A DNA stretch of 64,000 nt from Vagococcus vulneris (GCF_003950515.1 NZ_NGJS01000001.1:186001-250000), one strand, 5' to 3'. Positions 54,222 through 63,255 are shown, counted from the stretch's first letter. Notes: generated by a model not told the origin, from the sequence alone. A program made the numbers and translations.

Positions 54222-55089
54222 TTGACTTAAATAGCTTCATATAATGCATCAATTTCTCCTTATATCCATCTGCTCCGAGTGCATATAGCTGTTGCATATT
54301 CATTCGTTTCGTAGTAAATTCATCCATATTTACTCCAGCAGGGACTTTGATTTCAAAATTATTTTTACAACTTGCCTGTATTCTATCTAAACCAGACATG
54401 ACTAAATCAGTGTTTAGATTTACTTTTTGAATTCCATGTTCAATCGTTTTTCTCAGATTTTCATCGCCAGAGCCAGAACCCCCATGAAGTACTAAAGGCT
54501 GTTCAATCTGCGCTGCTAAAGTATCTAGCAAAGGAAAATCGATCTTGCATTCTCCCTGATACACTCCATGTGAAGTTCCCACAGCCACTGCTAGACAATC
54601 AACTTGCGTTTGTTTTAGAAAGTCCGAAGCCTCTTCTGGCCTTGTCAAACCTGAATCTCTTGTCTTATCATATTCATATGCTTGACCCACATGTCCCAGT
54701 TCTGCCTCGACTGAAATGCCACAAGCATGGGCTATTTTTACAATCTCAGATGTTTCCTTTACGTTATCCTCAAAACTACTTTGAGAACGGTCGATCATGA
54801 CCGAGCTGAAACCTGCATGAATCGCGTTTACAATATCTTCATAAGGTCCTCCATGATCTAAATTGAGTGCAACAGGAACCTCAGGGTATCTTCGTTCATA
54901 GAAACGAGCAATGTCCGCACATTCATAAATCCCATGGACGCCTGCAACATCTAAAATAATCGGTGCTCGCAATTCTTTAGCTGCTAAAAAACAAGCTTCA
55001 ATGGTTTCACGATTGAATACATTTGGTGCCGCTACCCCATACTTCCCTTTTTTTGCTTCTTTAAGTAACTCATGCATTGGTATAATCAT
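54208..55089 (-). CDS. Class II ketose-bisphosphate aldolase (GatY/FbaA family)
   Basis: 293 residues. Metal-dependent class II aldolase motifs: YGVAAPNVFNRETIEA, NLDHGGPYE with zinc histidine, EAELGHVGQ, VGTSHGVYQG, LHGGSGSGDE and KVNLNTDL. The family splits fructose- or tagatose-bisphosphate into triose phosphates; related genes occur in L-sorbose PTS operons of lactobacilli. Located right behind IIA-IIB of operon 5. RBS CTGGAGGAAGAC. Confidence 0.9.
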   Translation of the reverse strand: MIIPMHELLKEAKKGKYGVAAPNVFNRETIEACFLAAKELRAPIILDVAGVHGIYECADIARFYERRYPEVPVALNLDHGGPYEDIVNAIHAGFSSVMIDRSQSSFEDNVKETSEIVKIAHACGISVEAELGHVGQAYEYDKTRDSGLTRPEEASDFLKQTQVDCLAVAVGTSHGVYQGECKIDFPLLDTLAAQIEQPLVLHGGSGSGDENLRKTIEHGIQKVNLNTDLVMSGLDRIQASCKNNFEIKVPAGVNMDEFTTKRMNMQQLYALGADGYKEKLMHYMKLFKSNGRW

Positions 55090-55105
55090 TGTCTTCCTCC
55101 AGTTT

Positions 55106-55567
55106 CTACTTATAATTTACGATCGTATCTGTTGGAACTTGTTGAATTTCTATGGTAATTCCGTTAGCGGCTAATTCTTTCAGTTGTTCTTCCTCACCAG
55201 GAAAAACATTGATAGCTTTGGAAATATTTTTTGTGCCTTCTCGTGCTTTCGTTCCACCAAGATTCAACTTCTCAATTTCTGGAACTCCACTGATCAGCTT
55301 GTATGCATCGCCAACTGAACCAACAACTATGAACAATTTATACTTTTCCGTCTTACCTGATTGAATTGCTTTAATTGAATCTTCAACGTTTTTGATCACA
55401 ACCTTAATGTTATGGGGACAAGCCATTTTTAAAGTCGCCTTTTGTAATGGATCATTCACCACTGCATCGTTAGCTACAAGAATACAATCCGCTTTAATAC
55501 TATTTGTCCAAGACAAAGCAACCTGACCATGAATCAAACGATGATCAACACGAATTAGTTTAATCAT
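55106..55567 (-). CDS. PTS mannose-family IIB (module 5)
   Basis: 153-residue EIIB with the active histidine in RVDHRLIHGQVALSW. RBS AGGAGGGAAAATT. It follows IIA by 11 bases. Confidence 0.95.
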   Translation of the reverse strand: MIKLIRVDHRLIHGQVALSWTNSIKADCILVANDAVVNDPLQKATLKMACPHNIKVVIKNVEDSIKAIQSGKTEKYKLFIVVGSVGDAYKLISGVPEIEKLNLGGTKAREGTKNISKAINVFPGEEEQLKELAANGITIEIQQVPTDTIVNYK

Positions 55568-55578
55568 AATTTTCCCTC

Positions 55579-55998
55579 CTAAAAATCATCTTCTTCTAAA
55601 TCCATTTGCAATTGATTACAATAAACAAAATTTTCTCGTGCACTCGTCATAGCCTTTTGTACTACTTCTGCTCCTTTCATCTTGGAATCATTGATCAATA
55701 CCAGCAGTTCAATCACAAAGGCTAAGTTCATTCCTGCGATTAGATGGATCTTTTCCCCTTTATTGATTCTTTTTATCCATTCATTATTGACGCTGCCACC
55801 AAAAATATCGGAAACAATAAAAAGCTCATTCTCTTGATTTTCTAAAATAATGCGATCAATTTCTTTCTCAATATCTTCATCCTCTCTGACGTACGCGCAG
55901 TAATAATCGATATTATCAAAATTTCCTGCAATCATTTTAACTGTCTCAGTCATTCCTCTAGCCAAGTTACCGTGACTGAAACAAATAATTTTTCTCAT
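55579..55998 (-). CDS. PTS mannose-family IIA (module 5)
   Basis: 139-residue EIIA-Man protein with its histidine in IICFSHGNLARGM and VSDIFGGSVNNEW. First gene behind the sigma-54 promoter at 56033-56050. RBS GAAGGAGGAATTC. Confidence 0.95.
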   Translation of the reverse strand: MRKIICFSHGNLARGMTETVKMIAGNFDNIDYYCAYVREDEDIEKEIDRIILENQENELFIVSDIFGGSVNNEWIKRINKGEKIHLIAGMNLAFVIELLVLINDSKMKGAEVVQKAMTSARENFVYCNQLQMDLEEDDF

Positions 55999-56032
55999 CG
56001 AATTCCTCCTTCTTCTCTCTTCACTTTTAATA

Positions 56033-56050
56033 TAGCAATTGGCGTGCCAA
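56033..56050 (-). promoter_or_regulatory. sigma-54 (-24/-12) promoter of PTS module 5
   Basis: The minus strand reads TTGGCACGCCAATTGCTA, an exact consensus match, 35 bases before the IIA start. Confidence 0.92.
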
Positions 56051-56113
56051 GTAGTTGGTTGCTAAGGAAAACACTTATAAATCAACTTGTTTTTGTTTTC
56101 TCAAAGCAAAAAG

Positions 56114-56165
56114 TGACACTATCTTCTTCAAAAGATAGTGTCACTCGTATAAATCAATAGTGTCA
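56114..56165 (-). terminator. Terminator of regulator 5 / putative activator site
   Basis: AGTGACACTATCTT (56112-56125) pairs with the GATAGTGTCACT arm (56134-56145); the minus strand continues TTTTTGCTTT, a plausible terminator. TAGTGTCA occurs at 56136-56143 and 56158-56165 (22 bases apart), with an inverted copy at 56114-56121. The last copy overlaps the regulator's stop codon. The word resembles the CGACACTA site of module 4. Confidence 0.65.
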
Positions 56166-58886
56166 GTCAAGGTTTTGCGTAATATTGAAAATGTAATAGC
56201 ACTCTTCTACAGGCAAAGAGATATTGTATAATTGTTCGATCGGTTGAAAAGCCATTCGAATGATTGAGCATAGGCGTTCCTGATGCTCGATGAAGTAATC
56301 ATCCTGCGGAAAAGAATCCATCTGCTGACCACGAATCAAGCGCTCAATCATACAACTGATATGGACATAAATCGTTAATTTCTGGTTGTTATTCATTTGT
56401 CTATTCATAAACCGTTCTAATGACTCAATACAAGGTTCAATCTGAGTAATAATTTTACTACTATCTAAAATGGTTAGCGAATCAATAATCTTGTTCAAGG
56501 ATAGATTTTTAATCATTTCATTATTCACTACTTCAGCTAGTTCTTTTGTTGTATGCTTTTCAAGTAGTTTCAGCAATCGATTATCCTTATCAGAAAACAA
56601 ATCTTCAATTGAAATAAACAATAATCCTTCGATATAAGGATCTTTCGTACCAATTAAACCAATCACTTCATTTGACTTGAAGATTTCCATTTCGAAGCCA
56701 TTCTTAAGAATCTGCTCAAAATCTTGAGCAGCAAATTGTATCGGGCTTTCCTCTGGCATGATCTTCATGAACATTTCCTTCAATTTTATGGCAGTGCCAT
56801 ATCCTGTACTGCAGGAAATGACGATCATTTTTTTCTTTTTCTTTTCTGGGTAAATGATCTGACAATGAATTTTCCCGCTTTCTTTCATTTTCTCAGAGAT
56901 CTCAATCATACTTAATCCCTGCTGCAGTAAGTTGCCACCCCATAAAGCCATTTCAGTCGAAACATTATTCACTAAAATAATCGGTGATGAAATGCTTTGG
57001 ACTAGCTTCCTCCCGATGTTATGCAGTGACCCCATATCCACTAACAAAAGTAACCCTTCCTGATATTGATTGTTCTTGATATATATTTCTACCCGTTCAA
57101 TCAATTCGTCAACACTAACATCTAGTGGCATGTCAAATGAATCAAATATGTGGACCTTTAACATTCGATTAACAACACTGCTGATACTGCTTGCTGTTGC
57201 ATAACCATGAGCGACAATCAGTCCACCAAACATACTTTGCTCCGTTTGATTAACACTACCCACCGCCTGTGTTAATTGAATAAAAAGTTTATCAAATTTA
57301 GTTAGAGAAATGTCCAAATTATTCTCTAGCATCTGAAAAAGAGTCGCCATATCCTGTTTCACTGATTTTTGGAGATACTGATACAGTCTTTCCAATTCAG
57401 CCTCGTCAATATTAAAATGCGAATTATCATTTTTTTTCAATAGATAATGAGCAATAATAAAGATATCATTTCCATTGAAAAAGCTATTTTTAGCATGTAG
57501 CACCATTTGAAAGCTTTCCTGAATCTGCCGGATCATATAGTTCAAAATCTCTTGTGAAGTATTCAGGTCATTAAAAATCAGCTGATCAATAAATGAGTAT
57601 AGGTCCGATAAAACTTGTTGCTGGAACTCAGTCTGATCAATTGAATCTTCTCTAAGTGAATTAAATGTTCGTAATACATTAGAAATAAAACGATCGGCAT
57701 ATCTATTAAATATTGTCACTTCCTTAGACTCTCTGATTTCCATCAAAGGAGTAAATAGCACTGGCTCATTCAAAAATTTTTTCTCATTAAGAAGGTCAAT
57801 ATTTGCAGTAATCATTTCTTCTGGAATAGATGAACGTCTTATATCAACAGGGTTTTTATCTTTTTGAGCTGAAAATTCTTGCGCACAAACTCGTCTAATC
57901 AAATTCTTCACTTCACCAACATTTCCTTTATGTTCGGCATGAGTCAAAATATAGATTACTGTACTAGAGACACGTAATGAGCATCTCAAAATGTTCGCTT
58001 CCTTCTTCAACATTAAAAAAACTAAATCCCGCCGTTCTCTATATGTCCGATCAGAAAAGTTTGGAAGGTAACAGACCATTGGAATCCTTCTTAAAAAAGT
58101 CGGCAAGAAAGAAGAATGAACATCTTCTGTTGTAGCAAAAATTAATCGGATATTAGCATTCCTTTTATTGTCAGTTTCTCCGACTCGACTAAAAACTTTT
58201 TGATCCATCAGAATAAAAAGCTTTTCTTGACCTTCTGGAGGTAATCGATGGACTTCATCCAAAAATAAAATTCCTCCTTCTGCTTCCTCAATCAATCCGC
58301 CTCGATCCATATCGGCTCCTGTAAATGATCCCTTTTTATACCCAAATAATTGACTGGAAAGCAATTCAGGATTATTGAAATATTGCGCACAATTGAATAC
58401 AACAAACGGCGACTTGTCTCCAAGAATCCCTTGCTGTAAGCAATACTCATACACCTTTTTTGCAAGCATACTTTTTCCTGTTCCAGATTCACCATTTAGT
58501 AAAATCGGTAACCCTTCAGGATAATTAGTCGCTGAAATTAGTTGATCAATCACGTTACTTAAGCTACCATTACGACCAATTACAGAATCGAAGGTATCTT
58601 TTTCTTCGATTCTAGCATTTTTCAATTCGGCGAAAGACGAATACTCTTTTTTAACCTCTCTCTTTAAAGCGCTCTCAACCAATTGCTTATGAAAAAATAA
58701 AACTGGACGTGTGTTTACTTTTATTAATCTGCCTTCATCCAACAGCTCATTTAAGTATCTGCTAGCTGTATTGCGTTTGATATTGAACATTTCACTAATT
58801 TGAATGGCAGTAATCGCATCCTGCTCATCGAAGGATTCATTAAAGTCAACAAATTCTTCCACATAATTCAGTATTTCTCTATTCAT
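56163..58886 (-). CDS. LevR/ManR-family sigma-54-dependent PTS activator 5
   Basis: About 907 residues from the ATG at 58886 (MNREILNYVEEF), preceded by GGGTGGGC. HTH (FNIKRNTASRYLNELLDEG); AAA+ domain with GESGTGKS, GSFTGA and ILFLDEVHRL; PRD-like region; EIIA-Man-like domain with VAHGYATASS; EIIB-like domain with SCSTGYGTAIK; C-terminal PRD with HISCMIERL. It should activate the IIA-IIB-aldolase...DeoC operon. Confidence 0.92.
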   Translation of the reverse strand: MNREILNYVEEFVDFNESFDEQDAITAIQISEMFNIKRNTASRYLNELLDEGRLIKVNTRPVLFFHKQLVESALKREVKKEYSSFAELKNARIEEKDTFDSVIGRNGSLSNVIDQLISATNYPEGLPILLNGESGTGKSMLAKKVYEYCLQQGILGDKSPFVVFNCAQYFNNPELLSSQLFGYKKGSFTGADMDRGGLIEEAEGGILFLDEVHRLPPEGQEKLFILMDQKVFSRVGETDNKRNANIRLIFATTEDVHSSFLPTFLRRIPMVCYLPNFSDRTYRERRDLVFLMLKKEANILRCSLRVSSTVIYILTHAEHKGNVGEVKNLIRRVCAQEFSAQKDKNPVDIRRSSIPEEMITANIDLLNEKKFLNEPVLFTPLMEIRESKEVTIFNRYADRFISNVLRTFNSLREDSIDQTEFQQQVLSDLYSFIDQLIFNDLNTSQEILNYMIRQIQESFQMVLHAKNSFFNGNDIFIIAHYLLKKNDNSHFNIDEAELERLYQYLQKSVKQDMATLFQMLENNLDISLTKFDKLFIQLTQAVGSVNQTEQSMFGGLIVAHGYATASSISSVVNRMLKVHIFDSFDMPLDVSVDELIERVEIYIKNNQYQEGLLLLVDMGSLHNIGRKLVQSISSPIILVNNVSTEMALWGGNLLQQGLSMIEISEKMKESGKIHCQIIYPEKKKKKMIVISCSTGYGTAIKLKEMFMKIMPEESPIQFAAQDFEQILKNGFEMEIFKSNEVIGLIGTKDPYIEGLLFISIEDLFSDKDNRLLKLLEKHTTKELAEVVNNEMIKNLSLNKIIDSLTILDSSKIITQIEPCIESLERFMNRQMNNNQKLTIYVHISCMIERLIRGQQMDSFPQDDYFIEHQERLCSIIRMAFQPIEQLYNISLPVEECYYIFNITQNLD

Positions 58887-59122
58887 TATCAGCCCACCCT
58901 TTAAAAGTATAGTCAATAATATTTATCTATCATTTTACCAAACAAACTTGAGAAAACAACTCACCCCAAAAAATGAATGAATACAATAACAGAGACCATT
59001 ATTTCCCGAATGATTAAAAAAATAATTAATAGGCCAAGAACTGGTTGAGTTTGAAGACTTCGTTCCAATGAAGTCATTTACAATAAACTATTACACCCAA
59101 TTTGAAAATTTGTTTACTAATA

Positions 59123-59534
59123 TTAATGACTCATAAACTTTGTCATCAATTCAATAAATTTCTGGGTATCTTCTTCTCCCATTTGCTCAAAAACATGAGC
59201 ATAGCTACTTTGGATCTTTTCACAAGAATTGTTAGCACCGTTTGTTTTCCTTCCTGTTAAAGAAATTACGATTTGACGATGATCAATACTTGATTGTTTT
59301 CGTGAATTCATCTTTTTCTTCCCTAAAGCGTTCAAAATTGCGGATACGCGCATACTTGATAAATTTAGTGTCTCACTAATAAATTTTTGGACTAGCAGGA
59401 CCCTTATAGATAGCAAGAAACTGGATAACATTTTCTTCTCCAGTATTTCTCTTTTTTTGCTAACTAGGATATGCTTGGTAATATTTAAGTAATAATTGAG
59501 AAAACTCATCTGCTACCTCTTCAAAAAATGGCAT
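59123..59534 (-). pseudogene. Decayed MarR-family regulator
   Basis: An ATG at 59534 behind AGGAGGATTG starts MPFFEEVADEFSQLLLKYYQ. After about 24 codons the frame is closed by TAG, then continues as EENVIQFLAIYKGPASPK. A frameshift near 59385 moves the rest (LNLSSMRVSAILNALGKKK, DHRQIVISLTG, VFEQMGEEDTQKF) to another frame. These are the helix-turn-helix and wing of MarR regulators. One stop and one frameshift mean it is not functional. Confidence 0.8.
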
Positions 59535-59574
59535 TTCAATCCTCCTAATTTCTGCCTAGCAAATTTTTATAAAT

Positions 59575-59767
59575 CACGCAAAGGAGGAAGGTTATTAGCT
59601 GAGATGGCGAATATTGCTAGAAGAGAAAAGGTAAAGTAATTCATTTAGAAACTTTCTCATTTGAGGCACCTAATTTTTACAAAAAGAATGGGTACAAGGA
59701 GTTCGGAAGTATTAAAAATGTTCCAGTACAAAGTTGTGATTATTTCTTCTTGAAAAAGCAAGTTTAA
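59575..59767 (+). pseudogene. GNAT acetyltransferase C-terminal relic
   Basis: The plus strand encodes VIHLETFSFEAPNFYKKNGY followed by KEFGSIKNV and ending FFLKKQV before TAA, the typical end of a GNAT acetyltransferase. The upstream part (EMANIARREK) is in another frame and the N-terminal half is missing. Confidence 0.7.
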
Positions 59768-59834
59768 AAGGATACTAGAGAATTTTGGATGAATACGCGA
59801 ATAGATGTATATTATTTTTGTAGATTACCCTTAC

Positions 59835-59875
59835 CCACTCAACGATCAAGCAAAAATTGCTTGATCGTTGAGTGG
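59835..59875. repeat. Perfect 19-bp inverted repeat
   Basis: CCACTCAACGATCAAGCAA (59835-59853) and its exact reverse complement (59857-59875) are separated by three bases. No T-run follows on either strand. Function unknown. Apart from it, 59768-60084 shows no gene. Confidence 0.75.
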
Positions 59876-60084
59876 AAGCAGCATGTTGGTTACTAAAGAT
59901 TTGTGAATGAAAAGCTATTAATTATTTAGCGATTATTTCTTTATGGTAACTCTTTTTTTCATTTATAGCATACTCGTTTTTCATTTAGCTTATGATGAAT
60001 GACTAGCAAAACGGATGCGCGTATTACCTTTCTTTCAAGAAAAACTATTTCTCTTACACATACATTTTGTAATAACCATTACAG

Positions 60085-60340
60085 TTAATCTCTGTACTCT
60101 TTTGTCTTTGAAAATTTCATATAGTCTCCTGATTGAGTACGACATTTAGAGTAATCTTGTTTATAGAGACTTAATATCAAAGCATCGATTACAAAAATCA
60201 ATCCTCCATTTTGCGTGTAGGCAGTCAATCTTGTTTTCTATGGATCATATAAGAAATGGATCAACATGGTTGAATAACCAGCTAACGTCGTGTTTCCAAA
60301 ATTGGTAATAGAGATTACTATTTGACTTAGAACCCAAATA
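60085..60340 (-). pseudogene. RpiR/SIS-domain regulator C-terminal relic
   Basis: One minus-strand frame reads VISITNFGNTTLAGYSTM, then a TAG, then LTAYTQNGGLIFVIDALILS and a short C terminus ending at TAA (60085-60087). The IS.T..GNT and FVIDAL patterns fit the SIS domain of RpiR regulators. The N-terminal HTH is absent; the relic ends at the hairpin of the neighbouring acetyltransferase gene. Confidence 0.6.
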
Positions 60341-60341
60341 A

Positions 60342-60383
60342 AGAGTAGTGATCAAAATCATAAACAATTTTGATCACTACTCT
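60342..60383 (-). terminator. Terminator of the GNAT/antitoxin-like pair
   Basis: AGAGTAGTGATCAAAAT (60342-60358) pairs exactly with 60367-60383; the minus strand continues TTTATTT. It lies 19 bases after the acetyltransferase reading frame and marks the left edge of that unit. Confidence 0.8.
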
Positions 60384-60401
60384 CTTTGATTTTAACCATA
60401 A

Positions 60402-60995
60402 TCAACTTTCTAATAGATCTTTAAACTTTATACGATTGTACAAAGTGTATAACCCATTCTTATCAACATTTTCATTTAACTTCTTGAACCCTTGTCTAGA
60501 ATAGAAATTGTCATACATACATTCTCTACATTCCAAGATTACGTGTTCTCCACCAACAGCTTTACTAACTTCCCGCAATTGTAGATAACATTCATGCAAA
60601 ATTTAATGTCCTGGCAAATCTTCAGAAGTATAAAAATCACTTCTGCCTAATTGTCCAATTAGAAATGCTGGAAATGAATTAAGATTATCTCTCCCCGGCA
60701 TAGACCCTAATACTTTTTTTTGTTTCTTTTTTCCCATCTTAGAAATATCATAGGAAGTTAAAGCATTAGTGAAAAAACCCATTATAGAAAACTCGTTCTC
60801 ATTTAATTTTTGTTTATCAATAAACAAAAAGGTTTTCCCAAACTCACTATTTTCATAGGTACATGCCTTATTATGCAAAAAATGTTCTAAATCTTTTTCT
60901 TTTTCACATGTAAATTGTTTTAGTTTATCTAATAGTTCGCCTTCATCATATAACTCTAAAAGTTCTCCTAAAGAAAAGACCACATAATCAGTCAT
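60402..60995 (-). pseudogene. GNAT-type acetyltransferase with in-frame stop (toxin-like)
   Basis: Two collinear stretches in one frame: 60603-60995 (130 codons ending RSDFYTSEDLPGH) and 60402-60599 (ILHECYLQLREV... HVILECRECMYDNFYSRQGF). A single TAA at 60600-60602 separates them. FPAFLIGQLGRSD resembles the strand preceding the acetyl-CoA loop, and the downstream part is the typical GNAT C terminus, so the stop removes it. The start overlaps the upstream small gene by 8 bases, as in toxin-antitoxin pairs with acetyltransferase toxins. Confidence 0.65.
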
Positions 60996-61179
60996 TCAGA
61001 ACTTTCTTTGGCGAAAGGACGTTATTAAGTTGACCTTGGAAATTTTTAGCACTAGAGAATTTAGATTCAAATTTTTTGCTCATATTTGCTCCTAATTTGT
61101 CACTAGTCATGACTGAGACAACTCTATCTTGTTGCTTTCTAGTCACAGTAAAGTTCTTTTGAAAACTTGAAGTTGCCAT
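60988..61179 (-). CDS. Small protein, possible antitoxin partner of the GNAT gene
   Basis: 63 residues beginning MATSSFQKNFTVTRKQQDRV, behind a strong AAGGAGGAAAG. Basic, with no recognised domain. It overlaps the acetyltransferase frame by 8 bases. Size, order and overlap resemble antitoxin genes of GNAT toxin systems, but it is not an obvious ribbon-helix-helix protein; the role is inference. Confidence 0.55.
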   Translation of the reverse strand: MATSSFQKNFTVTRKQQDRVVSVMTSDKLGANMSKKFESKFSSAKNFQGQLNNVLSPKKVLND

Positions 61180-61276
61180 AGTACTTTCCTCCTTCAAATT
61201 AAAACTATGCTTCCACAGGCGAAATTAAACAAGTCGTAGTTTTAAAATTTTGTTCCTTTCGTGTATACTAACACAA

Positions 61277-61537
61277 TTAAGGAGCTCTTGTAATCAAAAA
61301 TGCCCACTTCTTAATATTTTTGTTACAATACTGAAATATTAAAGAAATATACACCCTGCTCACTTTTTTAGGCACCTGGACTAATTCAGAACGACCATAA
61401 GCAATCCGTTTTATCAAATTGACTTTGTTACTGTTATTTGTAACAGATTCATAGATTGTGTGGAAATTATCAAAAAAAGGATTATAGCATTCATCTACCA
61501 CAATCCCTTCCCCATTATCATAATTATTCTTGATCAT
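61277..61537 (-). mobile_element. ISL3-like transposase C-terminal remnant
   Basis: The 86-codon frame contains NNSNKVNLIKRIAYGRS, resembling the NNKIK.IKR.AYGYR block near the C terminus of ISL3-family transposases. The residues after it are poorly conserved. No N-terminal part or complete element ends are present. Confidence 0.5.
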
Positions 61538-61544
61538 TTACAGT

Positions 61545-61958
61545 CATTTTTAATCCCTCGTAAAACTCACTCGCTAAATGCAAGGAGCGTCCTTTGACAA
61601 TTCCATCAACCGCATGTTCTGGCCGGTACGACGCCAATTCGCTTCGAATCCATTGTCAAATGATTTAAACTGATGGTAAGGAATATTTACTTCGGTTAAG
61701 TCATCCGTTAAGCGAACCAAACCAGTCATTGGCATTTGATTCTAGAATTACAGGGCTTAGTTGATCTTCTTGAATGATGGCAACATGAACCAGCGTCGGT
61801 GTGCCATATATCCCAAAAGGTTCGATTCCTGTGATACTTTGCTCATTCATAATTACTTGAAAATGTTCGGGATAAGCAGACAAGCCAACCTTTTCATCTC
61901 TTTGAATTGTGCTCATAATTTGTATGAACGCTTCTAGAGAAACACTTTCTGCTTTCAT
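61545..61958 (-). pseudogene. Unrecognised gene with frameshift
   Basis: An ATG at 61958 behind AGAGGC opens MKAESVSLEAFIQIMSTIQR, with later SAYPEHFQVIM and GIYGTPTLVHVAII. The frame ends at 61701, but the neighbouring frame continues smoothly as GLVRLTDDLTEVNIPYHQFK and FEANWRRTGQNMRLMELS to about 61570, so one frameshift splits the gene. I do not recognise the family. Confidence 0.5.
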
Positions 61959-62060
61959 GATGTGCCTCTTTATAAATGGCTTTTGCATCGTACCCTTTAT
62001 CAAAGATAGCAGAGGTATTTCGGATACCAAGTTTATTCAAGGCTCTGAACAGGTGTAAAA
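61955..62060 (-). mobile_element. DDE transposase fragment
   Basis: The minus strand reads LHLFRALNKLGIRN followed by TSAIFDKGYDAKAIYKEAHH, the DKGYD block around a catalytic aspartate of IS4/IS1182-type transposases. Both ends are missing. It abuts the start of the broken gene 61545-61958. Confidence 0.55.
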
Positions 62061-62137
62061 TGGCAAGTATACGAGCTGATGTTCATTACTACACTTACCT
62101 TAGCTTATCTTAGAAAGAAAATTTTTAGTCTTATATT

Positions 62138-63031
62138 TTAATCTAGCCAGTTGTATAAAGAGACATGTGGCAAAGGTTCTGAATCATTTTTAAACTCATC
62201 AAACCGCTCCCTTCTACGAATTCCTTCTATAAAATATTGAACAGGATTATATATCATAGTTTGTATTCTCATCATTTCTAGCTGTTCTTGGACTATTTTT
62301 GTTGTTAGACTTTTAAAATCTAATAAAGATAAAATTTGCTGAATATCTTTCTGAGTAAAAAGGTGGCTTTTCTTTAAAAGCTTTTTTAAAGACTGAGTAG
62401 AATACTCTTGTTCGTTATCTTGTTCCTTTTCAATTTCTGTTATCTCTTCTTCTCTTTTATTAGTTAATCTCTTTTCTGTAAATCTACTATCTTCCGTATT
62501 TGACATCTCCATTTTGGACTTTCCAGATTGGAAAGTTGAAGAATCTTTGCTGCAATCGCCTTTTTTGGAGTTCCCATTTTGAAAAGTCCAAAAAGAGAAA
62601 TCCAAATTATTTTTTTCACCCTCTGTCAAAAATAGATAGTTTCGCAAATTCAAATCAGTATTTTTTTTCATTGACTTATGGTAAAGAAGAAATCCTTTTG
62701 AAAACATCTTTTCTAATAATTCTTGCGTTTCATTAACAGAGAATTTTTCTGTATTGAAGAAATATTGATACAAATATTTTTTCCCTTCTCGTCTACGAAA
62801 TTGAAGAATATAGCCTTTACTAACTAATTCATCCCAAATTTTATCAACCACTTTTTCACTGTTTTTAAAGCGTCTTCTGAGTTCAGTTTTTCGAAGTATC
62901 CAATTTTCTGGATAACTTTGTAAATTACACAATAACCCTATTGCTTCTAAACTAAGTACTTTAGATTGCAACAGTTCTCTTGGTAGACTTTCATATCCTT
63001 TATTCTTACTAAACTTCTGAATACTATCCAT
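62138..63031 (-). CDS. Replication/DnaD-like protein with winged-helix N terminus
   Basis: About 297 residues from the ATG at 63031 behind TGGAGGAATT. The N-terminal 100 residues look like the winged-helix domain of plasmid or phage replication initiators (LSLEAIGLLCNLQSYPENW, KVVDKIWDELVSKGYI). The middle (about 155-215) is a low-complexity Ser/Lys/Glu linker. The C terminus (about 225-297) is helical with YNPVQYFIEGIRRRERF, similar to DnaD-like replisome proteins. Suggests integrated plasmid, phage or conjugative DNA. Confidence 0.55.
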   Translation of the reverse strand: MDSIQKFSKNKGYESLPRELLQSKVLSLEAIGLLCNLQSYPENWILRKTELRRRFKNSEKVVDKIWDELVSKGYILQFRRREGKKYLYQYFFNTEKFSVNETQELLEKMFSKGFLLYHKSMKKNTDLNLRNYLFLTEGEKNNLDFSFWTFQNGNSKKGDCSKDSSTFQSGKSKMEMSNTEDSRFTEKRLTNKREEEITEIEKEQDNEQEYSTQSLKKLLKKSHLFTQKDIQQILSLLDFKSLTTKIVQEQLEMMRIQTMIYNPVQYFIEGIRRRERFDEFKNDSEPLPHVSLYNWLD

Positions 63032-63065
63032 TGCTAATTCCTCCATAAAAAAAGAGAAAACAATC

Positions 63066-63255
63066 ATATGATCATTTCCTCTATTATTCCATATTCAAAA
63101 TTCAAAATAAGTTTTTTCAAAACTCGCTCTATAGTATTGTAATCACTTAATTTGGTTTTCTCTTTTACATAGAAATTATAGTAATATTTAATAAATAACT
63201 GTTCTGTATCTCTATTTTCCTTCAAAAACCTAAGATAAGCATCTTTTATTTTACT
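63066..63255 (-). other. Open stretch without start codon between lipoprotein and Rep-like gene
   Basis: The minus strand stays open for about 60 codons (KDAYLRFLKENRDTEQLFIK ... LNFEYGIIEEMII) and ends at a TGA overlapping the next frame. There is no ATG, GTG or good ribosome binding site. Its lysine/glutamate-rich helical composition looks coding, so it may be the remains of a small gene. Confidence 0.35.

Noticed and set aside
59123-59509. Intact 128-residue protein
   Set aside because: The N-terminal part of this frame is frame-shifted nonsense; the MarR motifs are split over two frames with a stop, so it is a pseudogene.
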